From NCBI GenBank assembly GCA_964036315.1, contig OZ038498.1, forward strand, positions 6,565,778-6,629,777: DNA of 64,000 nucleotides, read 5' to 3'. This document shows, in pieces, positions 1 through 10,517 of this stretch. This stretch comes from Acanthosepion esculentum. Its lineage: Eukaryota; Mollusca; Cephalopoda; Sepiida; Sepiidae. A program made the position numbers and the translations under genes. Under the pieces are notes generated by a model that had not been told where the DNA came from, did not search any database, and saw only the letters and a program-made list of their open reading frames with translations. Numbering within the stretch: position 1 is the first letter of the stretch; each line of letters starts with the position of its first letter.

Positions 1-1569
1 CAGTAGCCACTGTTTCAGCTTGTTTCTGTTGGCTTGGATGGGTTCGAATGGAATTCTTCTGGGCTTTGTTGGGATGAACACTCTGCGAGGGCAGCCTCAC
101 AGGGCCATTTCTTTCGCCATTGGTGTAGAGTTGCTCCATGACAATGATGTTGGGAAATTGGACAGTAGTAGGTCTAATTCCTTTAGCGCTGTTTGTGATA
201 GGTAGAAACCAGCTGTGTTGTCTGACACATACACAGCCTGCCGTGTTTCCTTTGTCCCCACCTTTATGCATAAAAATAATACACCTTTGATGCATAGTCG
301 GTCATTGGTAATACCTCATAACCAGTGGGTGGTTGATACTAGATATCCATCTGGATACCCGAGAAGCTTCTGGATCTCAGATCCAGTCAAACAGGTCTGT
401 GCCGCAGTATCTGCAAAGGTGAGGATGAGGTTAGCAAGTGGGGTTATTGGTTTCCGTGGTATGTGCCCAAAGGTCACATGAGTCCCAGGCATCATGGTTA
501 TCTCTACCTCCACTAATGAGGGCGGCTCTGGAGAGCTCCTTTGAAATTTTTTTCCATTCCACTCGAGGTGGGGCACGTTTACTACCCGCATGCTGCCGTG
601 CTTGTCGATTCGGCGGGTAAATTGATCTCTCGGAGTACCGCTAGTAAACATAAACGAGTCGTCGCTTTTTGACGTTCCACTCGTTGCCACTGCTTTGGAT
701 TCCGCAAGCATCCGGCATACTTTCTTCATATGCCCCATTGTCCCACAAAACTGGCATTTCATTTTGACCGCCGCACAATCCTTCCGGTTCATTGACCCTC
801 CAGGGTGCGAAGTCTTTCCACATCCGCTGCATGGTTTCTTGTGTTGTAGAGTCGAAGGGGTTTCCGTCTCCTGGTCAGACCGTTGCATGTTGAATGATGA
901 AAGAGGGTGTGTGGTGTCGTGGAAGTGGGGTGCAGACTTGTCTGTCATCTCGAGGCAAACTAAACAATTGAACTTCTGCTCCAAAGTAACGAGCGAGGCT
1001 GCCTCTGCCAATATTCTATTTTCATGGTTTAAATTGGCGAGCCCGGCTATCATCTGTCCGGCAACCATATCTTCCGAATAATCCACTTTTTGCCTGCAGG
1101 TTTGCTCATTTGGGCATAGAACATTAAAATCACATAATTTCGCTTGGCCTCATAATCTAGATAGAAAGTGTGTTATGGACTCACCCTTGTTCTGCATCAT
1201 GGAGTGGAACTTCTGCCGGTGAACCTCTTTATATAATCCTTTCACCGTGATAAGTCATATCTGTTGTAATAGAAACTCCTCTGAAACAGAGTTGAGCCTT
1301 GTAGGACCTATCAGCTCAAATAATAGACGATTTGTTTCCGGTGTACACGTTGCCCGTAATTAGTTCCGGACTGCGACTGGGTCCTCCAATCTGCACATAT
1401 CCTTGTATCAGGTCCAGGTGTCCAAAAACAATGCCCATTCTCCTTCCGTTATGTCCAGCCCTATTGAGGGTCGTTCTGGTTTCATAACCCGCGAAATGTT
1501 GGTGTGCCCACGAAGCATTTCTTTTCTGAGCTCGATATTTTCCTTCTGTAGCTCCACAAGTTGATTCAT
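1..1569 (-). pseudogene. Ty3/gypsy-type retrotransposon gag-protease, decayed, runs off left edge
   Basis: This is gag and protease of an LTR retrotransposon. One frame can be followed from an ATG at 1567-1569 down to 316 without a frameshift, but four in-frame stops break it (codons at 1408-1410, 1360-1362, 1255-1257, 1150-1152); three are TGA and one is TAA. The first about 30 residues are Leu/Glu/Lys-rich and look like a short coiled coil. Two zinc-knuckle-like clusters follow: a variant Cys-X2-Cys-X4-His...Cys near 774-832 and a standard one, CQFCGTMGHMKKVC, near 713-756. The retropepsin motif ADTAAQTCL (Asp codon at 409-411) starts the protease, which in another frame continues toward position 1 with residues resembling VYVSDNTAG. 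RT would lie outside the window. Known of the family: gag binds RNA and forms particles, and protease cleaves the polyprotein. The copy is dead. Confidence 0.85.
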
Positions 1570-1649
1570 TAATTTCAAATATTCCTGCTTGGCAGTGGGT
1601 AAGCCCAGTGTCTATTGTAGTTTGGTGAAAATCCACGTTTTGCAAAACA

Positions 1650-1667
1650 ATCCTGTTCACAGCGCCA
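1650..1667 (-). other. Primer-binding site of the left Ty3/gypsy element
   Basis: On the minus strand the sequence TGGCGCTGTGAACAGGAT follows an ...ACA end. A TGGCGC start directly after an LTR ending in CA is typical of tRNA primer-binding sites in Ty3/gypsy elements. It lies about 80 bp upstream of the gag ATG at 1569, which fits. The primer tRNA was not identified. Confidence 0.65.
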
Positions 1668-1793
1668 TGTAAAGTTTGACGAGTCCATTCGTCACGTTTG
1701 ATACTGTATGTCAGTAAAATACAAATGGCCGCATTCACCGGCCCCCTTTATATACTATGCCAAAGGCAGATAACTCTGTTCTCATCTACACAC
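1668..1793 (-). repeat. Probable 5' LTR of the left Ty3/gypsy element
   Basis: The LTR begins on the plus strand as TGTAAAG beside the primer-binding site. A TATATAAA box reads on the minus strand near 1748-1755, followed by a GC-rich stretch, as expected for a U3/R promoter. The outer end is uncertain: I placed it at CTACACA near 1793, which would give a very short LTR. The partner LTR is outside the window, so the boundary could not be checked by comparison. Confidence 0.4.
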
Positions 1794-2187
1794 AAGTCAG
1801 AATGTTTTTATTTCTAATGGAGGCAAGAAAATGTTTTCCATTTTCAGAGAATTGTTTATGGAGCTCATCAGAATTACAGAAAAGCTTAAAAATTCAGAAG
1901 AGATTTTATATTTTCTGGCCAATGATAAATAAACTTTAATTACTAAATGGAACTTATTTACCTATTAATCATGGACTAACATATTTTAGAAGTATATCCT
2001 CTGTTCATCCAGGTGTGCACTATAAACTTCTAATTCAAATCAGCAGCAGTTCAATCATTTTCATAATGTTCTTAATTTCTGGTTGGAGTGTAAACAAATG
2101 AATTTCATCAAATACAGGATGCAACGGGTGAATTGTCACCATTTTATATTTTTAATTTCATGCATGCACATTGTTTTGTCAACTGCA
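1794..2187. other. No recognisable feature, AT-rich
   Basis: Between the left LTR and the transposase fragment I see only AT-rich sequence with no motif or open frame I would support. Confidence 0.4.
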
Positions 2188-2380
2188 CAGTATAGTTGGG
2201 CACCATCTGTGAGCACCATGACGCAGTTCACTCCATCAGAAATTTGGAAACGGCATGCTGTACTGCTTGGAATTCGCACCGGAAGCTCCAGTACAAACAG
2301 TTCAGAGTGTTTGGGTGTCAATCTGAGGACAGTGGAGAGGATTCGGAAAGAGTTGGATGTGTCTAATGGTGATTCCTTGC
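2188..2380 (+). pseudogene. N-terminal fragment of a mariner/IS630-type transposase
   Basis: From an ATG at 2218 the reading frame gives MTQFTPSEIWKRH, then a helix-turn-helix-like segment containing CLGVNLRTVERIRKEL. I recognise this as the N-terminal DNA-binding part of a mariner-like (IS630/Tc1 superfamily) transposase family that is common in cephalopod and arthropod genomes. Homology stops after about 52 residues (SNGDS), and the catalytic DDE/D domain is absent, so this is a 5' remnant. An intact protein would bind the terminal repeats and catalyse cut-and-paste transposition. No terminal inverted repeat was found around it. The assignment rests on remembered family sequence. Confidence 0.6.
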
Positions 2381-2479
2381 TGTTGCAATTCCAGCATTCT
2401 TTTTCTATTCAGTGCATTGTAGTTGTAACTTATCTGATTACTAAGTCCTCAGTGAAAACCAGCTGCTGAAAAGTCAGGC

Positions 2480-3590
2480 TGAATAGGGAATCAATAGAAA
2501 AAGAAACGGGGTTTTAGTGCTCTGTTATAATAATGGATTTTCTGAAGGCTGATTTCTTTGAAAATGGACATACATAGAATATAAACAAGTAAAATGAAAT
2601 CGGAACAAAAGTTCTGACTTGAACACAGAGTTAAATCAGTTAATCAAGTCTAGAGAATTTGATATAGGAATTGCTTTTGCAACTATTTTCTGTTCATATT
2701 AACAGTTTTACTAATTGTGAGTGTACAAGATTTTTACTGTGGCTTGCATTGCTTTTCCAAGGTGTTTGACTTTATTGTAATTCATATCGATATTTAAATA
2801 ATAATTTATTATCTTTTTTATTATTTTTATCAATGAAATAGAAATTATTTCATTTTTCTGTTGGCTGTAGTAATGTTTGCACAAATAATGGGATTGATCA
2901 GTTGTTTGGTGTATTTGAGTTTCTCTCCTGACTATTGTACTTATATTCTGTCTGTAGAGATTGACATCATTGAAGATTGTGATGTTTGGAGAAAATCATT
3001 TCTCTTTTATAATGTCATCTTTTTTGATAGACACTTATCTCTGTAGCTTGCTTTAAACCAAAAAATAACTTCTTTTTTTTTTCGATGAAAAACTTTTACT
3101 CTTAATTGTTTTTGGTGGACCTCCTTAACCATTCAATCAAAAAAAAAAAGCTTATTTTATTTTTTTTTTACTGACAGTTAATTTTAGGAATTGTATTATA
3201 GAAATAGTATATTTTTCTGCTTTATATTGAAGTAAAAACTAATGAAAGTAAACTTGTATTTAACAACTAAATTCTATGGAACATTTATATACACAAGTAA
3301 AATAACTCATAATAATCCATTTTAATATATGTGAGTAATTAATAAATAAAAAAAAGTGCAGATTTATTCAGTCGGTTCCATGTGGTTGATGATGCGAGCG
3401 TTTTTAATATTCACCTCCATCAGTGTCAATGACATCACCTTTTCACAATGTCGACTTTATTACTATATCAATTAATATATATTAATGTATAGATATTTTA
3501 AATTAATATTATTATTTATAATTAATATACTAAATTAATTTATATAATAAATTATAATCTTTATATAACTTTCCTTTATATGTATAATCT
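2480..3590. other. AT-rich spacer
   Basis: Very AT-rich, with poly-T and poly-A runs and (TTAATA)-like low-complexity sequence around 3470-3560. There is no coding signal. It ends abruptly where the LTR of the next element begins. Confidence 0.5.
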
Positions 3591-3593
3591 TTC

Positions 3594-4684
3594 TGTAGTC
3601 AGTTTCTTTGTGCGTGGAATAAAGTTCCCTAATCCATTTCTTTCCCCTCAAACAATGCAGCGTAAGTCAAAGATTCCAACCCACGTGTATCCTGTTCAAT
3701 ACCACAGCCACACTACTCTGTTACGTCATCAAGCAATTCTTGTAGCTTGAGTGACAGGTCGAATTTACATATGTGCATAAAAGAGTCTCACAAAAGTATC
3801 TGACTCCAAGATCTATCGTTTCTGAAATATATGACTTGTAAAGCTGCCTTTTTCTTTGTGGATAATTTACATGAGACACACATCCAAACCAGGAGGTAAG
3901 CCATTTTCTCTCGTATGACACTCCCAACTGATCTCCTGATTACATACATGGCAGGTGTATGGAGGCCGCTTTTGTCGAGTGCCTCTTCATAGACGAGAGG
4001 GAGATATTTCTATCAGTGTTGCATCCTCATCTGTGTTCTCCTGGTCTCCCTCATTTCTGATATTGTCATCATCTGGGTTTGAAGGTAGACTTTCCTAACC
4101 TGTTCTTAAGGACAACCGAGTCTCTGAGTCACTCTGAGATCACATACTATTTCCGCCGTCTTCTGAAACGGAAGTTTCATCCTGTGGTCACAGGTCTTTC
4201 ACATGGTGCGGTGTTCTATTAATGTAATAGTAAAAAAAAAACAAAAACTGTCAACTTAAAGTGGCAACAAATGTCTGCAATAGATTTCTTCCGTCTCTCG
4301 ACCGCAACACTTGTAGCCAAATCACAGTTAAAATGATAGTCCGATGTAACAGTCCAACAACCAATGTAGAAACGACAAAATGGGGTTACACGTCCAAACT
4401 TCGCTTCTCACCAGTGAAGACGCGTCTGTCTCTCAAAAAAAAAAAAACGGTTCGCTTTATATAGCTGAGGCCCGACCATAATTTACATACGAATCACTAG
4501 ACAACGAGATTTCGTGTTAGTCGTCCGAGACCACCTGTCATAAAACATGGGCGCCGCCATTTTGATTCTTTCCTCATTCGTCCAGTATTTCATTTTTGCA
4601 GGAACTGTTGCTACATTTGCGTAAGCGTCCACTATTTTGCTTACATATTACGCATGCCACTTGTTGGCTCTTATGTCCGCTACA
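3594..4684 (-). repeat. 3' LTR of the second Ty3/gypsy element
   Basis: The segment starts TGTAG (3594) and ends CTACA (4684), the short inverted ends expected of an LTR. Its first about 190 bp are clearly repeated at 8015-8180, on the other side of the coding region (shared motifs include GGAATAAAGTTCCC and CTTGAGTGACAGGTC). At 1091 bp it is long for an LTR, so it may include part of the 3' untranslated region or an insertion. It lies downstream of the integrase on the minus strand, so it is the 3' LTR. Confidence 0.6.
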
Positions 4685-4689
4685 GTTAA

Positions 4690-7600
4690 CCTATACTGTT
4701 TAGGGGCTAATTATTACATTGGCTGTGTGGGGTCTTACCCAGACACTTTCTCCCACTTGATATGGATTATTTACCCTGTTAGAAGGCAGAAGTGATGCGT
4801 CTATCCATTTCATGCACTGTTTGTACTGGTAAATTCCATTGGCTGCTTCAGTTAACAGTGTGGAATCATCTTTCAGGGTCACATTGTATCATTACACAGC
4901 TTCCTGAAGGGAGCATTGTATTCTGGCTGCCATTCTTTTAACGGTGTGGTGACATTGCTCTGCTATACCATTTTCCTCATCGGCACATCGGTATCACAAA
5001 TGCACTCCCTATTCATCTACAAAGGCCTGAAAGTCTTGGCCACAAAAGTTTGTGGCATTGTCCGTCAATATCTCAACTTGTAGAACATTTTCACAGAATA
5101 CTGCCTGTAGCAGTCATGTAACAGTCTATGCATCCTGGTGTGCTAACAGACACCACAGAGTGAAACATGTTGGACTACAATCTGTGAGTGTCAAAAAATG
5201 TGCCATTGTGGTCTGTTTTGTCCATCCCTAACCGCCACCAATTGCTATCCACTTCAAGTCTCCCCTTTTGCCAATGGATTGGGGCTGGGTCTGCCATCTG
5301 ACACTCCTTGCAATCTTGTATTGCTGCCTTGATGACTGCCTTCATAGTCAAGGCATGCATTCTTCAGACAAAGTAGGGGGTACACCAAATGCCGGAATGT
5401 CCACTTTGATGGTGTATGGCACAGATCTGCTCAGGTGGCAATTGGTCTATTGAAACAGTGCACATGATCAGCAATGTGTCAATTCCTCATTTGATCATGC
5501 CAAACCACCTTTTTGGCACCCAAGTTAGCCTATGCACTAGATTCTACTCTAATGCAATGAAGGTGAGGTCAACAACCAAATTGTATTCATCAGTCAACTG
5601 TTTTAAGGTCACCAACATTTGTCATATTAACATCTCGCTTTAGGCTTTGGTTCTTACTCGGGGTTTGCCTGTCAAGGTGTTGGTCAACCAATGGTAAACA
5701 CATACTGAGTCTTAGATTACCACTGTAGTGTGAGGTTAGACCCTTTAGCATGGCATTGAGTTCTGCCAGATTGATATGCTGTTCATCATTTGTTGTATGC
5801 ACCCTATGATCCAGAATAGCACCATGTCTTTCCAACACCACGCCCATTACCAGGGAGCTTGCATCAACCTATAGATTATCTTCTTGTCACATTGGGCGGG
5901 ATCATCTTGGTGCACGTTGATGATTACTTTGGCCATCATCTCCTTGAGGGGGATGTCATTCACTATGTCCCCACATCCTTTTGATACTGCACTTGCTCAC
6001 CTTTTCATTATTTCAGTGGCGGCCCAAAGCCACCCAAAGACAGGAAAGTGTGTCCTACCAACTTTCCACAAATAGAAAAGACATTATGGAGTTCTGGAAC
6101 TGCACTCCCTCACTTCCACCATAGAGTGTCATGCTCCTCTCAGACTTCAAAGCCTTATACGAGAGCCCTAACTTTCAGGTACTTGGGGTCCTTCTGGTCA
6201 ACCTGAAGGATTCTAGTTTCTCCTTGTCCTCATCTGCAGACATTATGTTTGCATTTACATATATATCATCAGTATAAATAAGGTTGCTCTCATTGTCATT
6301 TCCTCTTGTGACAACACAGTCTTCACGATGGCTTTCATAATGAGAGGTGCCATATTGAGACTGAATACTACATGCGTCAAGCAGTACCTTTTTCCTTTCC
6401 TTTTTATTACCATTTGAAATGGCTTCTGTGACTCATGGACTCTTATCTGGAGATACACCCTCCATAGATCAAGCAAGGTCACATTAACACCTTGCTGACA
6501 CCACCCCCATAATATGGCAGCACATACGTCAACATCTGAAGTGAAGGCATCCATGTGGTGGTTCAATTCTCGGTAATCCAAGACTGGGTGCACCTCGTCT
6601 TTGTTGGGCTGGACACCAGTCATCAGAGGGATTAGACCCTTCAAAGATCCAAGTTGTTCCTGCGAGTATGGTATCAATCAGCTGTTAGTAATCTATGCCC
6701 AAAATTGCTCTTCATATGCAGCGCTGATCTTATTAAATACTGCGTATTCTGGAACTGCATTCTGGAACTTTGTTCATGGCCCTCTTACACCTTGAACTTC
6801 AGATTTTCTCTTTGTGGTCAAGAGTAGCACAGAAATCAGGTTCTTCAATGGAGATAACTACACATGATTTTTTTTCTTTCTTTCTGCTTAGCTGCTCATC
6901 TCCCACTGGTGTAGTCACAGCGCTCCCTAATGCATGTATGGCATTGATCCCAATTAGCAGATCATAAACAAGAGGTTTTCCTTGCATGACTAGAATGCCA
7001 ACTTCAGCAAGGGTTCCTTACTTTGTGTGAATTGTAACAACTCTAGCTCCACAGCATGCTGAGGACACATTGCCGATTGTTAGGATGTCTGTTTGTTGCC
7101 TTCTTCGCAATCGGCAGCAATGTGTACTAATTATTGACCAAGAACATCCGGTGTAAGTGAGTGCTGAACATCTGCTTGAATACCAACTACAGGTAATGGT
7201 ACATTTACCGTCTCACAGGGGACAAGCTTGGCAATGATACCTCGTCTCTGGATACCTTTCCTGAACAATTCCGCACCACATAACCCAGCTTATTAAGTGA
7301 TAGCACCTCTGCTCTCACTGTGCTCCCTGACTTATGCTTCCCACACTATTTTGACTCTGGCACTCTCTTGCAAAGTGGATTGGACCACCGCATTTGTAAC
7401 ATTTGGGGTTATCACGATTGCCAAACGAAAAGGAATCACTTGGCATATGTCTCTCTGATTCGGATATTGCTCTGCCATTTTTTCTTGCTGCTGCTCCCAG
7501 TTTTTCAGTTTCTTTGCAAATGTCTCAAGTTCAGGCCAATCGCTGGTTGGTCAATAGTCGATCCATTCTGGATGTTTCTTGCAAAAGCCGACTGACATCC

Positions 7601-7995
7601 TGCTCCAGAGGCAGACCCCAACGTCTGGTTATTCATGTCCCCAAACAACATAGAAAGTTTCTGTAAATCAGCCAGGTAGACATCAACTGTTTCATTGAGA
7701 AGTAGTCGGTGCCCAATAAATTATTGATATGCCACAAACGGGTCCATTCCAAAGGCCATATAAAGAGCAAATTTTTATCTCAGTAAAATCATTCTTCTTC
7801 CTCTTCAAGCTGCTGGTACACTGTGTAGGTGACCCCTACCAACCCAGCAGCCTCAAAGCAATGATTGTTGCTGGCTCTTTTAATTTATATAGTCAGCAAA
7901 TGAGCTCTACTTTTGCCACCCACCCAACAACAGATAGGCCAATGGATGAACCATCGATCTCTGGTATCAACTTTAAGTTGAATCAGTCCATAAGT
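4690..7995 (-). pseudogene. Ty3/gypsy gag-pol, heavily mutated but collinear
   Basis: Read on the minus strand, the domains come in the order gag, protease, RT, RNase H, integrase. Gag is at about 7995-7560 (motif EIDGSSIG near 7955), with a zinc knuckle CYKCGGPIHFAREC near 7370-7410. Residues following the protease (YDLLIGINAIHALG) lie at 6910-6970. RT is at about 6680-6200, with VLDYRELNHH, LLDLWRVYLQIRV and, one frame over, a YTDD catalytic box near 6265-6280. RNase H-like sequence with HINLAELNAMLKG lies at about 5690-5850. Integrase has a zinc-finger CKEC remnant near 5300 and a C-terminal segment NPYQVGESVWVRP near 4740-4790. Stops and frameshifts separate all of these. An intact element would make its proteins from one polyprotein and integrate cDNA. 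This copy is inactive. Confidence 0.85.
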
Positions 7996-8014
7996 GTTAA
8001 GTGCTGAAATAGCT

Positions 8015-8180
8015 TGTAGTTAGATTCTTCGTGATTGGAATAAAGTTCCCTAATTTGTTTCTTTCCACTCAAACAGTGTAGCGTAAGTCAAACAATCCAA
8101 CACGTGTATCTCCTGTTCACAACCGCAGTAAAGCTTGAGTGACAGGTCAAATTTGCATAAGTGGCATATGTGAGAAAACA
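8015..8180 (-). repeat. Truncated 5' LTR of the second Ty3/gypsy element
   Basis: It starts TGTAG like the 3594 LTR and matches its first about 190 bp with many substitutions and one internal deletion after CACAACCGCAG. Beyond about 8180 I cannot follow the similarity, so the copy is either cut off there or too diverged to recognise. No convincing primer-binding site lies at its inner edge (around 7985-8014). Confidence 0.6.
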
Positions 8181-8379
8181 TTTTCTCTTTTCGTGGAAAA
8201 CTCCTTTCTTTGATATTTATGACCTGTCATTCTGTTTACCAATGGAGAGAGAACAAAAATATTTTCCCTTATGTATTTAGAAGAAATGTTCACTCAAAAT
8301 GATTGAGCCGTGAGAAAGACAGAAGACATGTTTAGGATCCAACTTTATTTTTGCTTCTAACATTTTTGGAGGGGGTCAG

Positions 8380-8960
8380 GAAGGAAGAACAGGTAAATTC
8401 CTTTTTTGGAATACTCGGTCTGCTGCAGGAAAGTTAGGTCAACATGTCATGCTAGACAAATTCTTTCACCAGAATCTTTTCTTACGCATTTATAAGGCTA
8501 CCATTCATACATGCATTGAATATCACATCTGGTCTAGGTCTTCTGCTATGTATTTAGAGATTCTTGATAAAGTCTAAAGAAGAATCTGCAATATTATCAG
8601 TCCTGACCTGAAATCTCGGCTCCAGTCATTTTCTCACTTCCATAACATAGCTTCCTGTTTATTTACTATAAATATTTTCAGGGTAATTGTTCTGATGAGT
8701 TTTCCTCCTTGGTACCTTGACTTTATGAATTTAAGCACAGTACTAGATTGGCAGCTAGGTCTCATCATTTTGAAGTTGAAATTGCTGGATGTAACTGTAA
8801 GTTTCTTCTCTTGCACTGTTCACTTGTGGAACTCTTTTCTGGCCTCTTGCTTTCCAGTTAACTTTGACCTTGAAAAAATTTAAATGCAATGTCAGTGATT
8901 ATCTTTAAATTCTTGTTCTTTTATCATTCTCTCTCCTTAATAAATGTTGTAACCTAAAAT
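8380..8960 (+). pseudogene. LINE reverse-transcriptase C-terminus, family B
   Basis: Broken plus-strand frames give an order of motifs I know from a CR1/jockey-type LINE of molluscs: Phe-rich RT thumb (LFLRIYKATIHTCIEYH), then LEILDK, then ICNIISPDL, then WNSFLASCFPVNFDLEK near the end, followed by an A-rich 3' tail region. Only the end of ORF2 is present; endonuclease and catalytic RT are missing, as expected from 5'-truncated target-primed insertion. Three other copies of this 3' end are in the window (24.2, 35.4 and 60.4 kb), and shorter tails occur at 31.7 and 51.85 kb. Confidence 0.75.
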
Positions 8961-9372
8961 ATTAGAAACAACAAAATATAACAAAACACAGTTAATATAT
9001 TTTCAAACACAACAATATTCATTTTTATTCTCACTGACCAGGATACAGCAGGATTGGGTTGGATAAACAATTCACTGTCTACAGGTGGCGTATTGTCCAG
9101 CAGCCATGTTGTCTGATCCTACCCTTTTTTCATGAAGAGTCGATGATTCGTTAGGGGAGAGTTGTTTCCCCTAACAATAATGTATTTCTTTTACTCATTT
9201 CCTTTCACAGTCAGTAAGCATCTTAGTGGTTGTATTGCCTTGTTTGGGGTGAAATGGACTAAAGTAAAGCATCAAATTGTTTTTAAATCTTGCAAAATTT
9301 CCCACACACAGCATAAATTGACGGACAGAGGGCAAACAGGACGTAACCAACCTAACATACTTGCGTTAATCT

Positions 9373-9828
9373 ATGGCAGAACAGGGAATGGGAGGGATAG
9401 CAAAAAGTCTAACCTTGCTAAGTGCTACAAAGGATAGGAAGTTGTGAAGAGCCATGATCACCTAGCTAAGAAGCTTGTGTAAATGGATGGCAGAACAGGG
9501 ATTGGGAGGGATAGCAAAAAGTTAAACCTTGCTAAGTGCTACAAAGGATCGGAAGTTGTGAAGAGCCATGATCACCTAGCTAAGAAGCTTGTGTAAATGG
9601 ATGGCAGAACAGGGAATGGGAGGGATAGCAAAAAGTCAAACCTTGCTAAGTGCTACAAAGGATCGGAAGTTGTGAAGAGCCATGATCACCTAGCTAAGAA
9701 GCTTGTGTAAATGGATGGCAGAACAGGGAATGGGAGGGATAGCAAAAAGTCAAACCTTGCTAAGTGCTACAAAGGATAGGACTTGGTTGAGAGTCATGAT
9801 CAGCCATGTTTTGAAGGGACATGGTATG
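9373..9828 (+). repeat. Four tandem copies of a 114-bp LINE-derived unit
   Basis: The motif ATGGCAGAACAGGG starts at 9373, 9487, 9601 and 9715, an exact 114-bp spacing. Copies differ by a few bases. 114 is 38 codons, and one frame reads SLCKWMAEQGMGGIAKSQ, the C-terminus of the CFDP2/RTE-like LINE family A seen elsewhere in the window. A stop (TGA for a tryptophan) is shared by the copies. The last copy continues into the natural end of the LINE (near 9780-9830). Confidence 0.85.
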
Positions 9829-9829
9829 T

Positions 9830-10517
9830 AAAAGAAGAATTGTTTTTATGGCTTCAACAGCATAAACTGGAACTTAGAAAACTAATTCTATAGACTAATG
9901 AGGTCAGTTTCAAGAAATTCAATTGTAAAATTTGATTACTACTTTTAAAATTTGTCTTAGTTTCAGTTAAAAAAATAAACAATTATACCATTAAAAAAAA
10001 AGAAAACTTCTTCTCTTTGAAAGATCTTATATTTGCTAATCAAACACCTGACATAACGGATCATGTCTGTTGTTGACGTGTTACTGTGCTAATAATATCT
10101 TTCCTATGAATTTTACTCTTTTTTTATTTTTATCCGTCTGGAATGTGCAGAATGACATTGACGTTATTTTGTTGATTAAGTCAGTGTGTTTCCCAAAGTG
10201 GTGGAACGTTGATTGAATTTTCATTGATCTATCAATGGTAAATGATTTCAATAAACACTAGCCTGTGTCTAGGCACTCCTTGTTATTTCTAAAGTGCCAA
10301 ACTATTGTTGTCTCTTTTTTTCTTACAATGTCATCTACTCAGTTTGTCACTGAGTAAAGGTTGTCGACATAGCCATATGCAACTGGGGACTAATTTACAA
10401 ATGGGTCGTTGATTTTGAAAACAAAGAAATAGAGAAAACATTAACCTTTTGAAGCTACAAGACATGTGTGAAAAGCAAATATGTTTAATTGCATGTAAAA
10501 TATTTGTAATATTTTCT
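9830..10517. other. Spacer without recognisable gene
   Basis: AT-rich sequence between the LINE tandem and the 42-bp satellite. I see no motif, hairpin or frame that I would support. Confidence 0.4.
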
